The translations under genes and the position numbers were made by a program. From an uncultured Oxalobacteraceae bacterium (GTDB taxonomy: Bacteria; Pseudomonadota; Gammaproteobacteria; Burkholderiales; Burkholderiaceae_D): a DNA stretch of 64,000 nt. Below the pieces are notes generated by a model. The model made no database searches. It was not told where the DNA came from and saw only the letters and a program-made list of their open reading frames with translations. The stretch covers positions 1 through 64,000 of the forward strand of contig CAITOF010000034.1 of NCBI GenBank assembly GCA_903893945.1. The letters are read 5' to 3'. Shown here piece by piece: positions 8,514 through 17,567 of the stretch (the first letter of the stretch is position 1; the number at the start of each line of letters is the position of its first letter).

Positions 8514-8877
8514 GATATTTAATAAGTTGGTAATAAACGCACAAAGGTGAATGATTTGCGGATTCGACATAACGCCCTGTCGCAATACGCGTCCTGCACT
8601 CAAAAAAGAAATATTCTAACCGAAGCGATTGTTTCAGTCCACGAACTTGATGTGAATCAATCACAAACCGGCCGCGCTGTGCCTGAAATCTGGCGCAACC
8701 TGTCGCGTTGCCGTCGTACCAGGGCGGTTCCGGCCAGTCCCCTGGCGCAGAATGATACACCTGTTTTCAAATTAGATAGATTTTTAGCCATTATTTTTCA
8801 CTTTCACCTGCAACATGGCTTGCGTATATACTGCTGTCAGAGCGCCCTAAACCACGACCATACCTGACGATATCGCC
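8514..8877. other. 364-nt intergenic region between cytochrome and moxR genes
   Basis: This is a divergent promoter region with no convincing gene; the reading frames crossing it lack family patterns and ribosome sites. The only strong signal is the FNR-type box at 8647-8660. Confidence 0.6.
8647..8660. promoter_or_regulatory. FNR/ANR-type box upstream of cytochrome c genes
   Basis: TTGAT-GTGA-ATCAA is a perfect FNR-family dyad, 133 nt upstream of the start of the first cytochrome c and 218 nt upstream of moxR. Because it sits before c-type cytochromes, oxygen-dependent control is a natural reading, but the promoter itself is not resolved. Confidence 0.6.
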
Positions 8878-9735
8878 ATGAAAACTCAACAAACCCGATT
8901 TGAAGGCTCAGACACTTACGTCGCAACCGACGATTTGAAGCTGGCTGTCAACGCCGCTCTCATTCTGCAACGCCCTTTGCTGATCAAGGGAGAACCGGGC
9001 ACCGGTAAAACCATGCTTGCCGAAGAAGTCGCGGCGGCACTTGAAATGCCGCTGCTGCAATGGCACATCAAATCCACCACCAAAGCCCAGCAGGGTCTGT
9101 ACGAATACGATGCCGTGTCACGCCTGCGCGATTCACAGCTGGGTGACGCAAGGGTTAAAGACATCCACAACTACATTGTCAAAGGTGTGTTGTGGCAGGC
9201 CTTTACCGCCGATCAGCCGGTCGTACTGCTGATTGATGAAATCGATAAAGCGGATATCGAATTTCCCAACGATTTACTGCGCGAGCTCGACCGCATGGAG
9301 TTCTATGTCTACGAGACGCACGAATTAATCAGGACCCGACACCGGCCGCTCGTCATTATCACCTCCAATAATGAAAAAGAATTGCCGGATGCCTTCTTGC
9401 GGCGCTGTTTTTTCCATTACATCAAATTCCCGGACCGGGACACCATGCAGGACATTGTACAGGTGCATTTTCCCGCACTGAAAAATGAATTGCTGACGCA
9501 GGCCCTGACCAGTTTTTATGAAGTGCGCGAAGTGGCCGGCATCAAGAAAAAACCCTCGACGTCAGAATTGCTGGACTGGCTCAAATTATTACTCGCGGAA
9601 GATATACCGCCGGACGCATTGCGCAGCAAAGATCAGAAAATGATAGTTCCGCCATTACACGGTGCGCTCCTGAAAAATGAGCAGGACGTCCACCTGTTTG
9701 AACGCATCATCATGATGTCTCGCCACAATCGCTGA
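8878..9735 (+). CDS. MoxR-family AAA+ ATPase
   Basis: A 285-residue AAA+ ATPase with Walker A GEPGTGKT (38-45), Walker B VVLLIDEIDKAD, sensor-1 IITSNNEKELPDAFLRRC and a C-terminal lid. MoxR ATPases act as chaperones that insert metals or assemble complexes, usually with a von Willebrand factor A (VWA) partner. A CoxE-like VWA gene follows two genes downstream, separated by a GNAT gene, all on one strand with 11- and 2-nt gaps. The protein complex this pair matures is not identified here. Confidence 0.9.
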   Translation: MKTQQTRFEGSDTYVATDDLKLAVNAALILQRPLLIKGEPGTGKTMLAEEVAAALEMPLLQWHIKSTTKAQQGLYEYDAVSRLRDSQLGDARVKDIHNYIVKGVLWQAFTADQPVVLLIDEIDKADIEFPNDLLRELDRMEFYVYETHELIRTRHRPLVIITSNNEKELPDAFLRRCFFHYIKFPDRDTMQDIVQVHFPALKNELLTQALTSFYEVREVAGIKKKPSTSELLDWLKLLLAEDIPPDALRSKDQKMIVPPLHGALLKNEQDVHLFERIIMMSRHNR

Positions 9736-9746
9736 ATGGAGAACGC

Positions 9747-10331
9747 ATGACGCCAGTAACATTGACAGGTCGATTCGTCACGCTTGTGCCGCTGACAGCC
9801 GGGCATCGGGACGGGCTACAGCAGGCGGCGGCCGATGGCGAGTTATGGAAATTATTTTTTACCATGGTACCCAGGCCCGACGATATGCCCGCATGGATGG
9901 AATCGGCACTGTCGCTCCAGCAGAAAAATGAAGCGCTTATTTTTACCGTATTTGAAAATTTCTCCGGAAAAATAGTCGGCACGAGCCGTTATTGCAACCT
10001 GGACCCTCAAAACCAGCGCCTTGAAATTGGCCATACCTGGTACGCGAGACGCGTGCAGCGCACTGCCGTCAACACCGAATGCAAACTACTGCTGCTCGGC
10101 CACGCTTTCCAGCAGCTCAAGTGCATTGCCGTTGAATTCAGGACCGACTTCCTGAATCACAGATCGCAGCGTGCCATAGAGCGCCTGGGTGCACGGCGCG
10201 ATGGCATTTTGCGCAACCATAAAATCATGCCCAACGGCCGGATTCGTGATTCGGTGGTCTACAGCATTCTGAATTCCGAGTGGGAAGGTGTTAAACAGAA
10301 CCTCACATTCCACCTCGAGCGGCCCTGCTGA
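9747..10331 (+). CDS. GNAT-family N-acetyltransferase (RimJ/RimL-like)
   Basis: A 194-residue acetyltransferase of the RimJ/RimL type. It contains the LTGRFVTLVPLTAGHRDGL start typical of this group, an EIGHTWYARRVQRTAVNTE stretch that forms the acetyl-CoA site, and NHRSQRAIERLGARRDGILR near the C-terminus. GGAG precedes the ATG by about 6 nt. It lies between moxR and the VWA gene with almost no spacing, so it is co-transcribed. Its substrate is unknown; it may modify a protein of this operon or simply travel with it. Confidence 0.87.
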   Translation: MTPVTLTGRFVTLVPLTAGHRDGLQQAAADGELWKLFFTMVPRPDDMPAWMESALSLQQKNEALIFTVFENFSGKIVGTSRYCNLDPQNQRLEIGHTWYARRVQRTAVNTECKLLLLGHAFQQLKCIAVEFRTDFLNHRSQRAIERLGARRDGILRNHKIMPNGRIRDSVVYSILNSEWEGVKQNLTFHLERPC

Positions 10332-10333
10332 TC

Positions 10334-11503
10334 ATGTTAATCGGATTCTTCTTTGCCCTGAAGGATGCCGGAATTCCGGTATCAATCAACGAATTTCTGG
10401 TGCTACTGGAAGCGTTGCAGAATAAAATCGCGGCCACATCGATTGATGATTTTTATTTTCTGGCGCGCCTGATCATGGTGAAAGATGAAGCCTGTTTTGA
10501 CAAATTTGACCAGGCCTTCGGACGCTATTTCAAAGGCATCGAAACGCTGTTTGAACAACATCCGGCGATTCCGCTGGAATGGCTGAAAAAGCGCCTGGAA
10601 CGCGAATTGACTGATGAGCAGAAAGCAGCAATAGAAAAATTTGGCTACGACAAACTGATGGACAGATTGTCCGAATTGCTGCAAGAACAGAAAGCACGCC
10701 ATGAAGGCGGCAGTAAATGGATAGGCACAGGAGGAACCTCGCCGTTTGGCAATGGTGGAACCAACCCGGAAGGTGTACGAATTGGCGGCAAGGGCGGCAA
10801 CCGCACAGCAGTCAAGGTCTGGGAGGCGCGCGCCTACCGCGACTACGATGCCGAACGCGAACTGGGTACTCGCAATATCAAGGTGGCATTACGGCGTTTG
10901 CGCAAGTTTGCCCGACAGGGCGCGGCCGAGGAACTGGCGCTGGACGCGACGATACACGCCACGGCGAACAACGCGGGATTTCTCGACATTAAAATGCAGC
11001 CGGAACGCAGAAATAATATCAAGGTACTGATGCTGCTTGATGTAGGCGGCACCATGGATGATCATATCCAGCGCACCGAAGAATTATTCTCTGCCGCAAG
11101 AACCGAATTCAAAAACATGGAATTTTTCTATTTCCATAACTGCGTCTACGACTATGTCTGGAAAAACAATCATCGTCGTCATGCCGAAAAAATCCCGACC
11201 TGGGACATTCTGCATAAATATTCGCCTGACACCAAACTGATCCTGGTGGGCGACGCCACCATGAGTCCCTATGAAATCCTGCAGCCGGGCGGCTCGGTCG
11301 AATACAATAATCAGGAAGCCGGGGCAACCTGGCTGCAGCGCTTAACCCATACTTTCGCCCGATTTATCTGGCTCAATCCCGAGCCGGAAGGATTATGGGA
11401 ATACCGCCAGTCGATTGCCGTTATTCGTCAGCTCATGAATAACCGCATGTTTCCGGTGACCCTCGACGGGCTGGAACGGGGCATGCGGCTGCTCAGCAAG
11501 TAG
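10334..11503 (+). CDS. CoxE-like VWA domain protein
   Basis: A 389-residue protein of the CoxE/YehP-like VWA group. A helical N-terminal half (about residues 1-130) leads to a Gly-rich linker (GTGGTSPFGNGGTNPEG...) and a VWA domain. The metal-ion-dependent adhesion site begins at Asp236 in LLDVGGTMDDHI, a D-x-G-x-T form instead of the usual D-x-S-x-S. A conserved KLILVGDATMSPYEI follows. It is the expected partner of the MoxR ATPase upstream. CoxE itself helps assemble the Cu-Mo active site of CO dehydrogenase, but no such enzyme is encoded here, so the client is unknown. Confidence 0.85.
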   Translation: MLIGFFFALKDAGIPVSINEFLVLLEALQNKIAATSIDDFYFLARLIMVKDEACFDKFDQAFGRYFKGIETLFEQHPAIPLEWLKKRLERELTDEQKAAIEKFGYDKLMDRLSELLQEQKARHEGGSKWIGTGGTSPFGNGGTNPEGVRIGGKGGNRTAVKVWEARAYRDYDAERELGTRNIKVALRRLRKFARQGAAEELALDATIHATANNAGFLDIKMQPERRNNIKVLMLLDVGGTMDDHIQRTEELFSAARTEFKNMEFFYFHNCVYDYVWKNNHRRHAEKIPTWDILHKYSPDTKLILVGDATMSPYEILQPGGSVEYNNQEAGATWLQRLTHTFARFIWLNPEPEGLWEYRQSIAVIRQLMNNRMFPVTLDGLERGMRLLSK

Positions 11504-11541
11504 CGGGTTGTGATGGGACAGAATCAGGCCAGCCGGGCAGG

Positions 11542-13848
11542 TTAAGCGTCTTTCTTCTCGCGCCCCACCCAATACAAAAGACCCACAATCAGGGCATACG
11601 GCAGGAAGGCCAGCAGATCCGAATTGGGGCCGTCAAAGAAAGGGTTATTGGCGGTCGCCCAGTCGGTCAGGCGCTGATCGAAACCGGTCATGACCCCGGC
11701 GGTAATGGCGATCAGGATACCGGCCAGAGCGCCGCCTGCAATATATCCGGAGGCCAGCAAGACACCCGGACTTCTGTCACCGACCGCGGCCTTTTCATCG
11801 TCGGTCAGGTGCTGATATTTTTCCATTCTGTTGCTGCGCCGGTCCACCAGCCATCGCACCATACCACCGACAAACACTGGCATGGACGATGACAGCGGCA
11901 AATACACACCGACCGCAAACGCCAAAGACTGGATACCGGACATTTCCAGTATAACGGATATCATCACACCAAAAATTACCAGTCCCCACGGCAACTTGCG
12001 ATCCAGAATACCTTTGATGATGTAGGACATGAGCACCGCCTTGGGTGCATCGAATTTTTTCACTGTCGTTCCGTCGGGGCGTTTGGTATGTGTGCCGTTA
12101 ATGCCCGGATCCACCAGATAAACCACCTTGCCGGCATCGTCCACCAGATATTTCCCGGCCGGGCCACCGGCATCGTCGAACTTGTGCCACACCCTGTACG
12201 TGGCCGTGTCGGTTGCGGCCTGGGGACCCTGCAGGGTTGCCGTATCGCCGAGCGTAGCGGCATCGACGCTCAGTCCCGGTGCCACCTGCGCTGCGGGCAC
12301 GTAGACCGTGGCGGCTTCGTTCAACTTCAGCAGTATCGGGCCCAGAATTAACGCGGACGATAATGCGCCCACCAGAATGGCGTACTGTTGCAGGCGCGGC
12401 GTCGAGCCGACCAGAAATCCGGTTTTCAAATCCTGTGAGGTGGTTCCGGCATTGCTCGACGCTATGCACACAATCGCACCCACCGACAGGGCGGTCACGT
12501 AATAACCGTTTCCTGTCCAGCCCAGCAATAAAAATATCAGGCAGGTAAACAGCAATGTGGCCACGGTGATGCCGGAGATCGGGTTGGACGATGAACCAAT
12601 TTCACCTGTGAGCCGCGAAGAGACCGTCGAAAACAGGAATCCGAACACAATAATCAATATCGCGCCGAGAATATTCATGTGTAACGGCGTGGCCAGTGTA
12701 ATGGCCGTCATGATAACCAGACCGCCGATCAGCACCCATTTCATGGAAATGTCCTGGTCGGTCCTTAACACCATGTGCGACATCGCCTTTTTTTCTGACC
12801 CTGTGGTACCGACCGATCCTTGCGATGACATGCCGGCCAGCCCGGCTGCCAGACTGCGCCAGATCGTTGGCAGGGCACGAATCAGACTGATCAGTCCACC
12901 GGCGGCCACGGCACCGGCGCCAATATATAACACATACGCACCGCGAACCTGATCCGGGCCCATTTCACTGATCAGTTGTGTGCCAGGGGCAATAGGCACT
13001 GTTAAACTGTCGCCGAAAAATTTAATCATCGGAATCAGCAGCAGATACGACATCACGCCGCCCGCCGCCATCACCGAAGCGATTTTTGGTCCGATGATGT
13101 AACCGACACCCAGTAACTCGGGTGACACTTCCGCGCCCAGCGAGCCCGCATTCAGCGGCGCACCGAACACGAAATTGGGCGTATCTTTCCAGCCTTTAAG
13201 TGCGACATTAATGCACTTATAGAGCAATCCTGTCCCGAATCCGCCGAAGATGATGAGCGCGCGTTTATTGTCAGCTTTCAATTCGGCTTCGTTGGCCGCT
13301 GCGTCCCCGGGCTTCACCAGTCCTGCGGCGATGCGCGACGTTTCAGTTGCTGCCGCCTTCAGTACTTCCGCACAGGCGGTGCCTTCAGGGAATTTCAGTT
13401 CTTTATGCTGGTCAACGATCATGGTGCGGCGTGTCGGAATCATCATCAGAATGCCGAGCAGGCCACCCAGGACGCCCACCAGCATGACGCGTGAAATTTC
13501 CAGATCAAATCCCAGTATCAGAATCGCCGGCATGGTGACGCCCAACCCAAACGCGATCGATTCACCTGCCGAACCTGCCGTCTGCGTAATACTGTTTTCG
13601 AGTATGGAAGAGTCCTGACCGCCGAGCTTTTTGGTCATCCGGAACAGGGTAATCGCTATGACAGCAACCGGGATCGATGCGCTCACAGTCAATCCCACCT
13701 TCAACACCAGATACAGCGAGGATGCGCCGAAGATCATGCCCAGAACCACACCCATGACCACCGCACGGAAACTGAATTCGGGAAGCTGGGCATTCGCCGG
13801 GATGTACGGCCTGACCACCTTTGATTGATTTAGATTTGACATAGGCAT
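11542..13848 (-). CDS. OPT-family oligopeptide/metal-chelate transporter
   Basis: A 768-residue inner membrane protein of the OPT family, with about 14-16 predicted hydrophobic segments. The N-terminal QLPEFSFRAVVMGVVLGMIFGASSLYLVLKVGLTVSASIPVAVI and KFPEGTACAEVLKA motifs are typical of bacterial OPT proteins. A hydrophilic insert of about 90 residues (roughly 500-590, Ala/Thr/Asp-rich then YLVDDAGKVVYLVDPG) separates membrane segments. Substrates in the family are oligopeptides or metal-nicotianamine-like chelates; the substrate here is unknown. Starts at 13848 or 13842 are equally possible. It is convergent with the MoxR/VWA cluster. Confidence 0.9.
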   Translation of the reverse strand: MPMSNLNQSKVVRPYIPANAQLPEFSFRAVVMGVVLGMIFGASSLYLVLKVGLTVSASIPVAVIAITLFRMTKKLGGQDSSILENSITQTAGSAGESIAFGLGVTMPAILILGFDLEISRVMLVGVLGGLLGILMMIPTRRTMIVDQHKELKFPEGTACAEVLKAAATETSRIAAGLVKPGDAAANEAELKADNKRALIIFGGFGTGLLYKCINVALKGWKDTPNFVFGAPLNAGSLGAEVSPELLGVGYIIGPKIASVMAAGGVMSYLLLIPMIKFFGDSLTVPIAPGTQLISEMGPDQVRGAYVLYIGAGAVAAGGLISLIRALPTIWRSLAAGLAGMSSQGSVGTTGSEKKAMSHMVLRTDQDISMKWVLIGGLVIMTAITLATPLHMNILGAILIIVFGFLFSTVSSRLTGEIGSSSNPISGITVATLLFTCLIFLLLGWTGNGYYVTALSVGAIVCIASSNAGTTSQDLKTGFLVGSTPRLQQYAILVGALSSALILGPILLKLNEAATVYVPAAQVAPGLSVDAATLGDTATLQGPQAATDTATYRVWHKFDDAGGPAGKYLVDDAGKVVYLVDPGINGTHTKRPDGTTVKKFDAPKAVLMSYIIKGILDRKLPWGLVIFGVMISVILEMSGIQSLAFAVGVYLPLSSSMPVFVGGMVRWLVDRRSNRMEKYQHLTDDEKAAVGDRSPGVLLASGYIAGGALAGILIAITAGVMTGFDQRLTDWATANNPFFDGPNSDLLAFLPYALIVGLLYWVGREKKDA

Positions 13849-14030
13849 GCAATGTGGGCACTGAATAGCTCAGCGAAGCCGAAACTATCGCACAACGATG
13901 CCTTGAAGAAAAGAAGTTTGAGTCCGTTTTGAGGCTGTTTTGTCCTGATTGACACGGGTCTATCGTCCGGATTCCGGTATTGTCAGCCGCAATCTTGATA
14001 AAAATATATGTTAACCCCTGCGCAACGCAA

Positions 14031-14570
14031 TCACTCGTCGGCCTCACTTTGACCGGGAAACAACACATCGGTGTAGCCAAATTGAGTAAAGTCCCTGATC
14101 CGCATCGGATAAAGCGTGCCCCACAGGTGATCGCACTCATGTTGCACCACGCGCGCATGAAATTCATCGACCTCGCGCACTATCGCCTCGCCATTCGGGT
14201 CGATACCTTCGTAACGAATTTTTTTCCAGCGCGGCACCCTGCCGCGCAGGCCTGGCACGGACAGACACCCTTCCCAACCGTCTTCCTGTTCATCGCTTAA
14301 CGGCGTAATCACCGGGTTCAATAAAATCGTCTGGGGGACTGCCGGTGCATCCGGATAACGTTCACTGCTGTCAAAGCCAAACAGCACCAGTTGCAGATCG
14401 ACCCCGATCTGTGGCGCCGCCAGACCCACGCCTTCATTGGCATGCATCGTTTCAAACATGTCAGCAATTAATTCTTTGAGTTCTGCCGAACCCAGCATTT
14501 CCCGTGGCACGGGCTGCGCAATACGAAGCAGGCGCGGATCGCCCATTTTCAGAATTTCACGAATTGTCAT
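14031..14570 (-). CDS. def: peptide deformylase
   Basis: A 179-residue metalloenzyme that removes the formyl group from new protein N-termini. All three signature motifs are present: [10 protein letters not shown] (47-56), EGCLSVPG with the metal-binding Cys, and the QHECDHLWG zinc/iron-binding helix. It stands alone here, without fmt, and so could be one of two deformylases in the genome. It is divergent from the bufferin operon. Confidence 0.96.
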   Translation of the reverse strand: MTIREILKMGDPRLLRIAQPVPREMLGSAELKELIADMFETMHANEGVGLAAPQIGVDLQLVLFGFDSSERYPDAPAVPQTILLNPVITPLSDEQEDGWEGCLSVPGLRGRVPRWKKIRYEGIDPNGEAIVREVDEFHARVVQHECDHLWGTLYPMRIRDFTQFGYTDVLFPGQSEADE

Positions 14571-14734
14571 AATTTGAACTCAAAAAGTGCAGCAACATTG
14601 AACCATCAAAAAGTGTTTGCGTAGTCTCAAGTATACACGTTGTCCGTGTCGCGCTGACAGTCGCAGATTTATTTATCAAAAAAATAACTTGCCGATAACG
14701 GGCAAATAAATTGAAAAAAAACCTTTCATAGTCT

Positions 14735-14762
14735 GTAAGGAATCATAGAATGCATACGACTA
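14735..14762 (+). promoter_or_regulatory. possible ECF-sigma promoter of the bufferin operon
   Basis: GTAAGG (14735-14740), a 16-nt spacer, then CGACTA (14757-14762), 91 nt before the bufA start codon. The form resembles ECF-sigma promoters (AAC/AAGG-type -35, CG-rich -10), and bufferin operons in other bacteria are controlled by ECF sigma factors. No sigma or anti-sigma gene lies nearby, so this is a pattern-based guess. Confidence 0.3.
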
Positions 14763-14853
14763 TCACTCAGCACCCTGATTCACGCACAATCAGGACCGAG
14801 TCGGGTCAGGGGCATTCACTTTTAAACTTAACTTTGTCAAATGGAGAAATACT

Positions 14854-15117
14854 ATGTCTAAGAACAGCGCCATAATTGCAGTTGCATTAGCAGGTCTGAT
14901 GAGTTCCGGTATCGCTGCAGCAGCAGACACCGCAAAAATGGAAAAATGCTATGGCGTTGCCAAAGCGGGACAGAACGATTGCGCAAGCAAGACCGGTGGT
15001 CATGCCTGCGCAGGCCAGTCCAAAAAGGACAATAGCCCCAGCGACTGGAAAAATGTTCCATCAGGAACCTGCGTCGCTCAGGGTGGCAAGCTGGATGAAG
15101 CCAAGCCGGCCAAGTAA
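14854..15117 (+). CDS. bufA: bufferin-type precursor peptide BufA1 (DUF2282)
   Basis: An 87-residue secreted peptide of the DUF2282/BufA1 family. A signal peptide (about residues 1-24, ending IAAAA) leads to a mature part with four Cys at 32, 43, 52 and 73, in the family signature [18 protein letters not shown] and PSGTC. In described bufferins some of these Cys are converted to thiooxazoles by BufB with BufC, and the modified peptide binds copper in the periplasm. A GGAG ribosome site precedes the ATG. It is the first gene of bufA-bufB-bufC-doxX, which matches the canonical order. Family assignment is firm; copper as the inducer is inferred. Confidence 0.9.
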   Translation: MSKNSAIIAVALAGLMSSGIAAAADTAKMEKCYGVAKAGQNDCASKTGGHACAGQSKKDNSPSDWKNVPSGTCVAQGGKLDEAKPAK

Positions 15118-15156
15118 TCGGCTGACTCTGACACTGAACCTGAAACACGGCACATC

Positions 15157-16029
15157 GTGAGTCACGCCAACACGCCAACGACGTTTCCCGCACTGGGATA
15201 TGGTGTCGGGTTGCGTACCCGGCACTACCGGCATTTTCTGCATGAACGACCGGCCATTGACTGGCTGGAAATTCATTCAGAAAATTATTTTGGCGCAGGC
15301 GTGGACCTGGATGTGCTGGATATTTTACGTCGTGATTACCCGGTCAGCATGCACGGTGTCGGATTAGGCATCGGCTCTGCTGGCGGGTATGGCCTGCACC
15401 ATGTCGAAAAGCTGAAAAAACTGGCCGATCGACTGCAGCCCGCCCTGATTTCCGAGCATCTCTGCTGGGCCTCGGTGGCAGGGCGGCACCTGAATGATCT
15501 GCTGCCACTTCCGCTGGTAACGGCGGCGCTGCAACTGATCGCTGAACGTCTCGATCATTTGCAGAATACGCTGCGACAGCGCGTCATGCTGGAGAATGTG
15601 TCCACCTATGTCCGGTTTGCCTGCGATGAAATGTCAGAAGCCGAATTTTTAACCTTGCTGGTACGACGTACTGGCTGTGGAATTTTACTGGACGTGAACA
15701 ATCTGTACGTCAATCAGGTCAACCATGGCGAATCAGCGTCTGCCGCGCTGGCCACCTTGCAGCAATTACCTGCTGGCAGCATAGGCGAAATTCACCTGGC
15801 TGGCCATCTGGTAACGGACACCGGTCTGGTTGATCACCACGGCTGCCGTGTTGATCCTGCAGTCTGGGCACTGTATGACAGCGCGCGCCGCCTGTTTGGC
15901 GACCAGATCCCGACACTGATTGAATGGGATACCGACATTCCCGAATTATCGGTTCTGCTGGACGAGGCCAGGCAGGCCAGACAGCGTACCGAACTTGTCA
16001 CGGAGCCTGTGCAATGCACGCTGATTTAG
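15157..16029 (+). CDS. bufB: DUF692 multinuclear non-haem iron oxidase BufB
   Basis: A 290-residue protein of the DUF692 (MNIO) family, which uses an iron cluster and O2 to modify cysteines in ribosomal peptides. The metal-ligand motifs are all visible: EIHSENYF (E38, H40, E42, N43), [10 protein letters not shown] (H66), [38 protein letters not shown] and EWDTDIPE. It starts at a GTG (15157), 39 nt after bufA, and overlaps bufC by 16 nt. In bufferin systems it works with BufC on BufA. The peptide substrate is encoded directly upstream. Confidence 0.93.
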   Translation: MSHANTPTTFPALGYGVGLRTRHYRHFLHERPAIDWLEIHSENYFGAGVDLDVLDILRRDYPVSMHGVGLGIGSAGGYGLHHVEKLKKLADRLQPALISEHLCWASVAGRHLNDLLPLPLVTAALQLIAERLDHLQNTLRQRVMLENVSTYVRFACDEMSEAEFLTLLVRRTGCGILLDVNNLYVNQVNHGESASAALATLQQLPAGSIGEIHLAGHLVTDTGLVDHHGCRVDPAVWALYDSARRLFGDQIPTLIEWDTDIPELSVLLDEARQARQRTELVTEPVQCTLI

Positions 16030-16799
16030 AGTTGCTACAACGCCACTTTGCACAAGGACTGATTGAACCTGGTTTGATGGATGAGGCCCTGACGACATTC
16101 AAAGGCGATCCCGATTTAAATCGCGAACGATTTGCTTTGTATCGGGGCAATATCGTTGCCATCTGGCAGCAAACCCTGGCCAATGCCTATCCGGTTCTTC
16201 AGCGTTTGCTGGGAGCTGATTTTTTTAATGATCTGGCGCGCATTTATGGACAGACCATGCCGTCCCTTTCAGGCAATCTGACCGAACTGGGTGCTGCACT
16301 GCCCGATTTTATCGGCTCTCTGGAGAACTGCCGTGCCTATCCTTACCTGAGTGATGTTGCGTCTCTTGAGTGGCGGGTTCATCAGGCCTATTACGCAGAA
16401 CACAGTACTGCAATAACGCTGGCCGAACTGGCGACCTTCCCTCCTGAACAACTCGGCGAATTGCAATGTCGCTTACAGCCCGACTGTGCTTTATTTGAAT
16501 CACCATGGTCGGTTGCCGCTATCTGGTCTGCACACCAGAATGAACCTGTTGTCTTCCCGGACAATCTGGCCGAACAGACCTATTGCCTGATCTGGCGACA
16601 ACCCTGGCAAACGCGCTGGGATGTTCAGGTCAGTCCGCTTTCCTGCGCCAGCTATGTCGCATTAACCGCGTTACAGAACGGACAATCTTTAGGAGCGGCA
16701 ATAGAAATGGCCGTACAGGAAGATCCCGAATTTGCAGTTCAGACCGCACTGGCTGACTGGTTTTCCAGACAGCTTTTTGTTTCCGCATCCCTTACTTGA
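16014..16799 (+). CDS. bufC: DUF2063 partner protein BufC
   Basis: A 261-residue protein with an N-terminal DUF2063 (HvfC/BufC) domain. It shows the pattern LQRHFAQGL near the start, [54 protein letters not shown], and a C-terminal helical half. It acts as the substrate-binding partner that brings the precursor to the DUF692 oxidase. The frame opens further upstream at 15924, but the ATG at 16014 has a GGAG site and lies just inside the end of bufB (16-nt overlap), fitting translational coupling. Confidence 0.9.
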   Translation: MHADLELLQRHFAQGLIEPGLMDEALTTFKGDPDLNRERFALYRGNIVAIWQQTLANAYPVLQRLLGADFFNDLARIYGQTMPSLSGNLTELGAALPDFIGSLENCRAYPYLSDVASLEWRVHQAYYAEHSTAITLAELATFPPEQLGELQCRLQPDCALFESPWSVAAIWSAHQNEPVVFPDNLAEQTYCLIWRQPWQTRWDVQVSPLSCASYVALTALQNGQSLGAAIEMAVQEDPEFAVQTALADWFSRQLFVSASLT

Positions 16800-16830
16800 T
16801 CATTCCCCAACCTTCCCAGCGAGCAATCCC

Positions 16831-17304
16831 ATGAACCCTATACTGAAACTGCACCAATTGAGCACACGCTTTGACGAGACGATACTGAAATGGGGTGGCG
16901 CCGTTCTGTTACTCGTTCTGCGCTGCTATGTTGCATGGCAATTTTTTCACGCCGGTTTAATCAAGATCCAGAACTGGCCAGGTACCCTTGAATTGTTTCA
17001 ATCGGAATATCATGTCCCGGTACTTCCGCCCGAGCTGGCCGCCTACATGGGTGCCGGTGGTGAGTTATTTTTTCCCTGCCTGTTAATCACCGGACTGTTT
17101 GCACGTCCCGCAGCACTCGGCCTGTTTTTTGTGAATGCGATGGCCGTGATCTCTTACCCACAACTTTTTGAATTTGAATGTCCGGCAGCAATCAATGATC
17201 ATTTTTACTGGGCCATTCTTCTGGTGACGGTCGTCACTTTTGGCGCAGGTCAGTTTTCACTGGATGGCCTGTTAAAAAATAAGGCCACAAAGAGTTCGGT
17301 ATAA
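16831..17304 (+). CDS. DoxX-family membrane protein
   Basis: A 157-residue inner membrane protein with about four hydrophobic segments and the DoxX pattern: LRCYVAWQFFHAGLIKIQNWPGTLELF, PPELAAYMGAGGELFFPCLLITGLFARPAALGLFFVNAMAV, and a last segment VVTFGAGQFSLDGLL. DoxX genes are the usual fourth member of bufferin operons; their exact role is unsettled, possibly electron supply to the oxidase or membrane redox handling. The frame extends to 16732, but the ATG at 16831 gives the family-typical start. It is 31 nt after bufC. Confidence 0.88.
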   Translation: MNPILKLHQLSTRFDETILKWGGAVLLLVLRCYVAWQFFHAGLIKIQNWPGTLELFQSEYHVPVLPPELAAYMGAGGELFFPCLLITGLFARPAALGLFFVNAMAVISYPQLFEFECPAAINDHFYWAILLVTVVTFGAGQFSLDGLLKNKATKSSV

Positions 17305-17335
17305 TCTGAAGTTTTATAACAAACCGTGTCCTGCC

Positions 17336-17563
17336 ATGCAACAACTTGAATTTGAACTCACTGACGATTTTATTGAACTCAATAATCTGTTAAAAATCAT
17401 GGGGCTGTGCCAGAGCGGGGGCGCAGGCAAGATGCTGGTGGCCCAGGGTAACGTGAAGGTCAACGGCCAGCGGGAATTGCGTAAAACCTGCAAAATCCGC
17501 GCCGGTCAGACCGTCAGTCTGGGCGATGTGCGCATAAGCGTTGTAGGCAAACCGACATCCTGA
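17336..17563 (+). CDS. small S4-domain RNA-binding protein (YbcJ-like)
   Basis: A 75-residue protein consisting of a single S4 RNA-binding domain: FIELNNLLKIMGLCQSGGAGKMLVAQGNVKVNGQ with a following RKTCKIRAGQTVSL. It resembles E. coli YbcJ. It lies 31 nt after the DoxX gene on the same strand, with no terminator between them, and is closed by a strong terminator at 17568-17596. It may therefore be on the bufferin transcript, though a functional link is not implied. Confidence 0.88.
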   Translation: MQQLEFELTDDFIELNNLLKIMGLCQSGGAGKMLVAQGNVKVNGQRELRKTCKIRAGQTVSLGDVRISVVGKPTS

Positions 17564-17567
17564 CATA

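Noticed and set aside
8547-8867. 106-codon + frame in the cytochrome/moxR gap
   Set aside because: No family pattern or ribosome site, and it spans the FNR box; better read as a promoter region.
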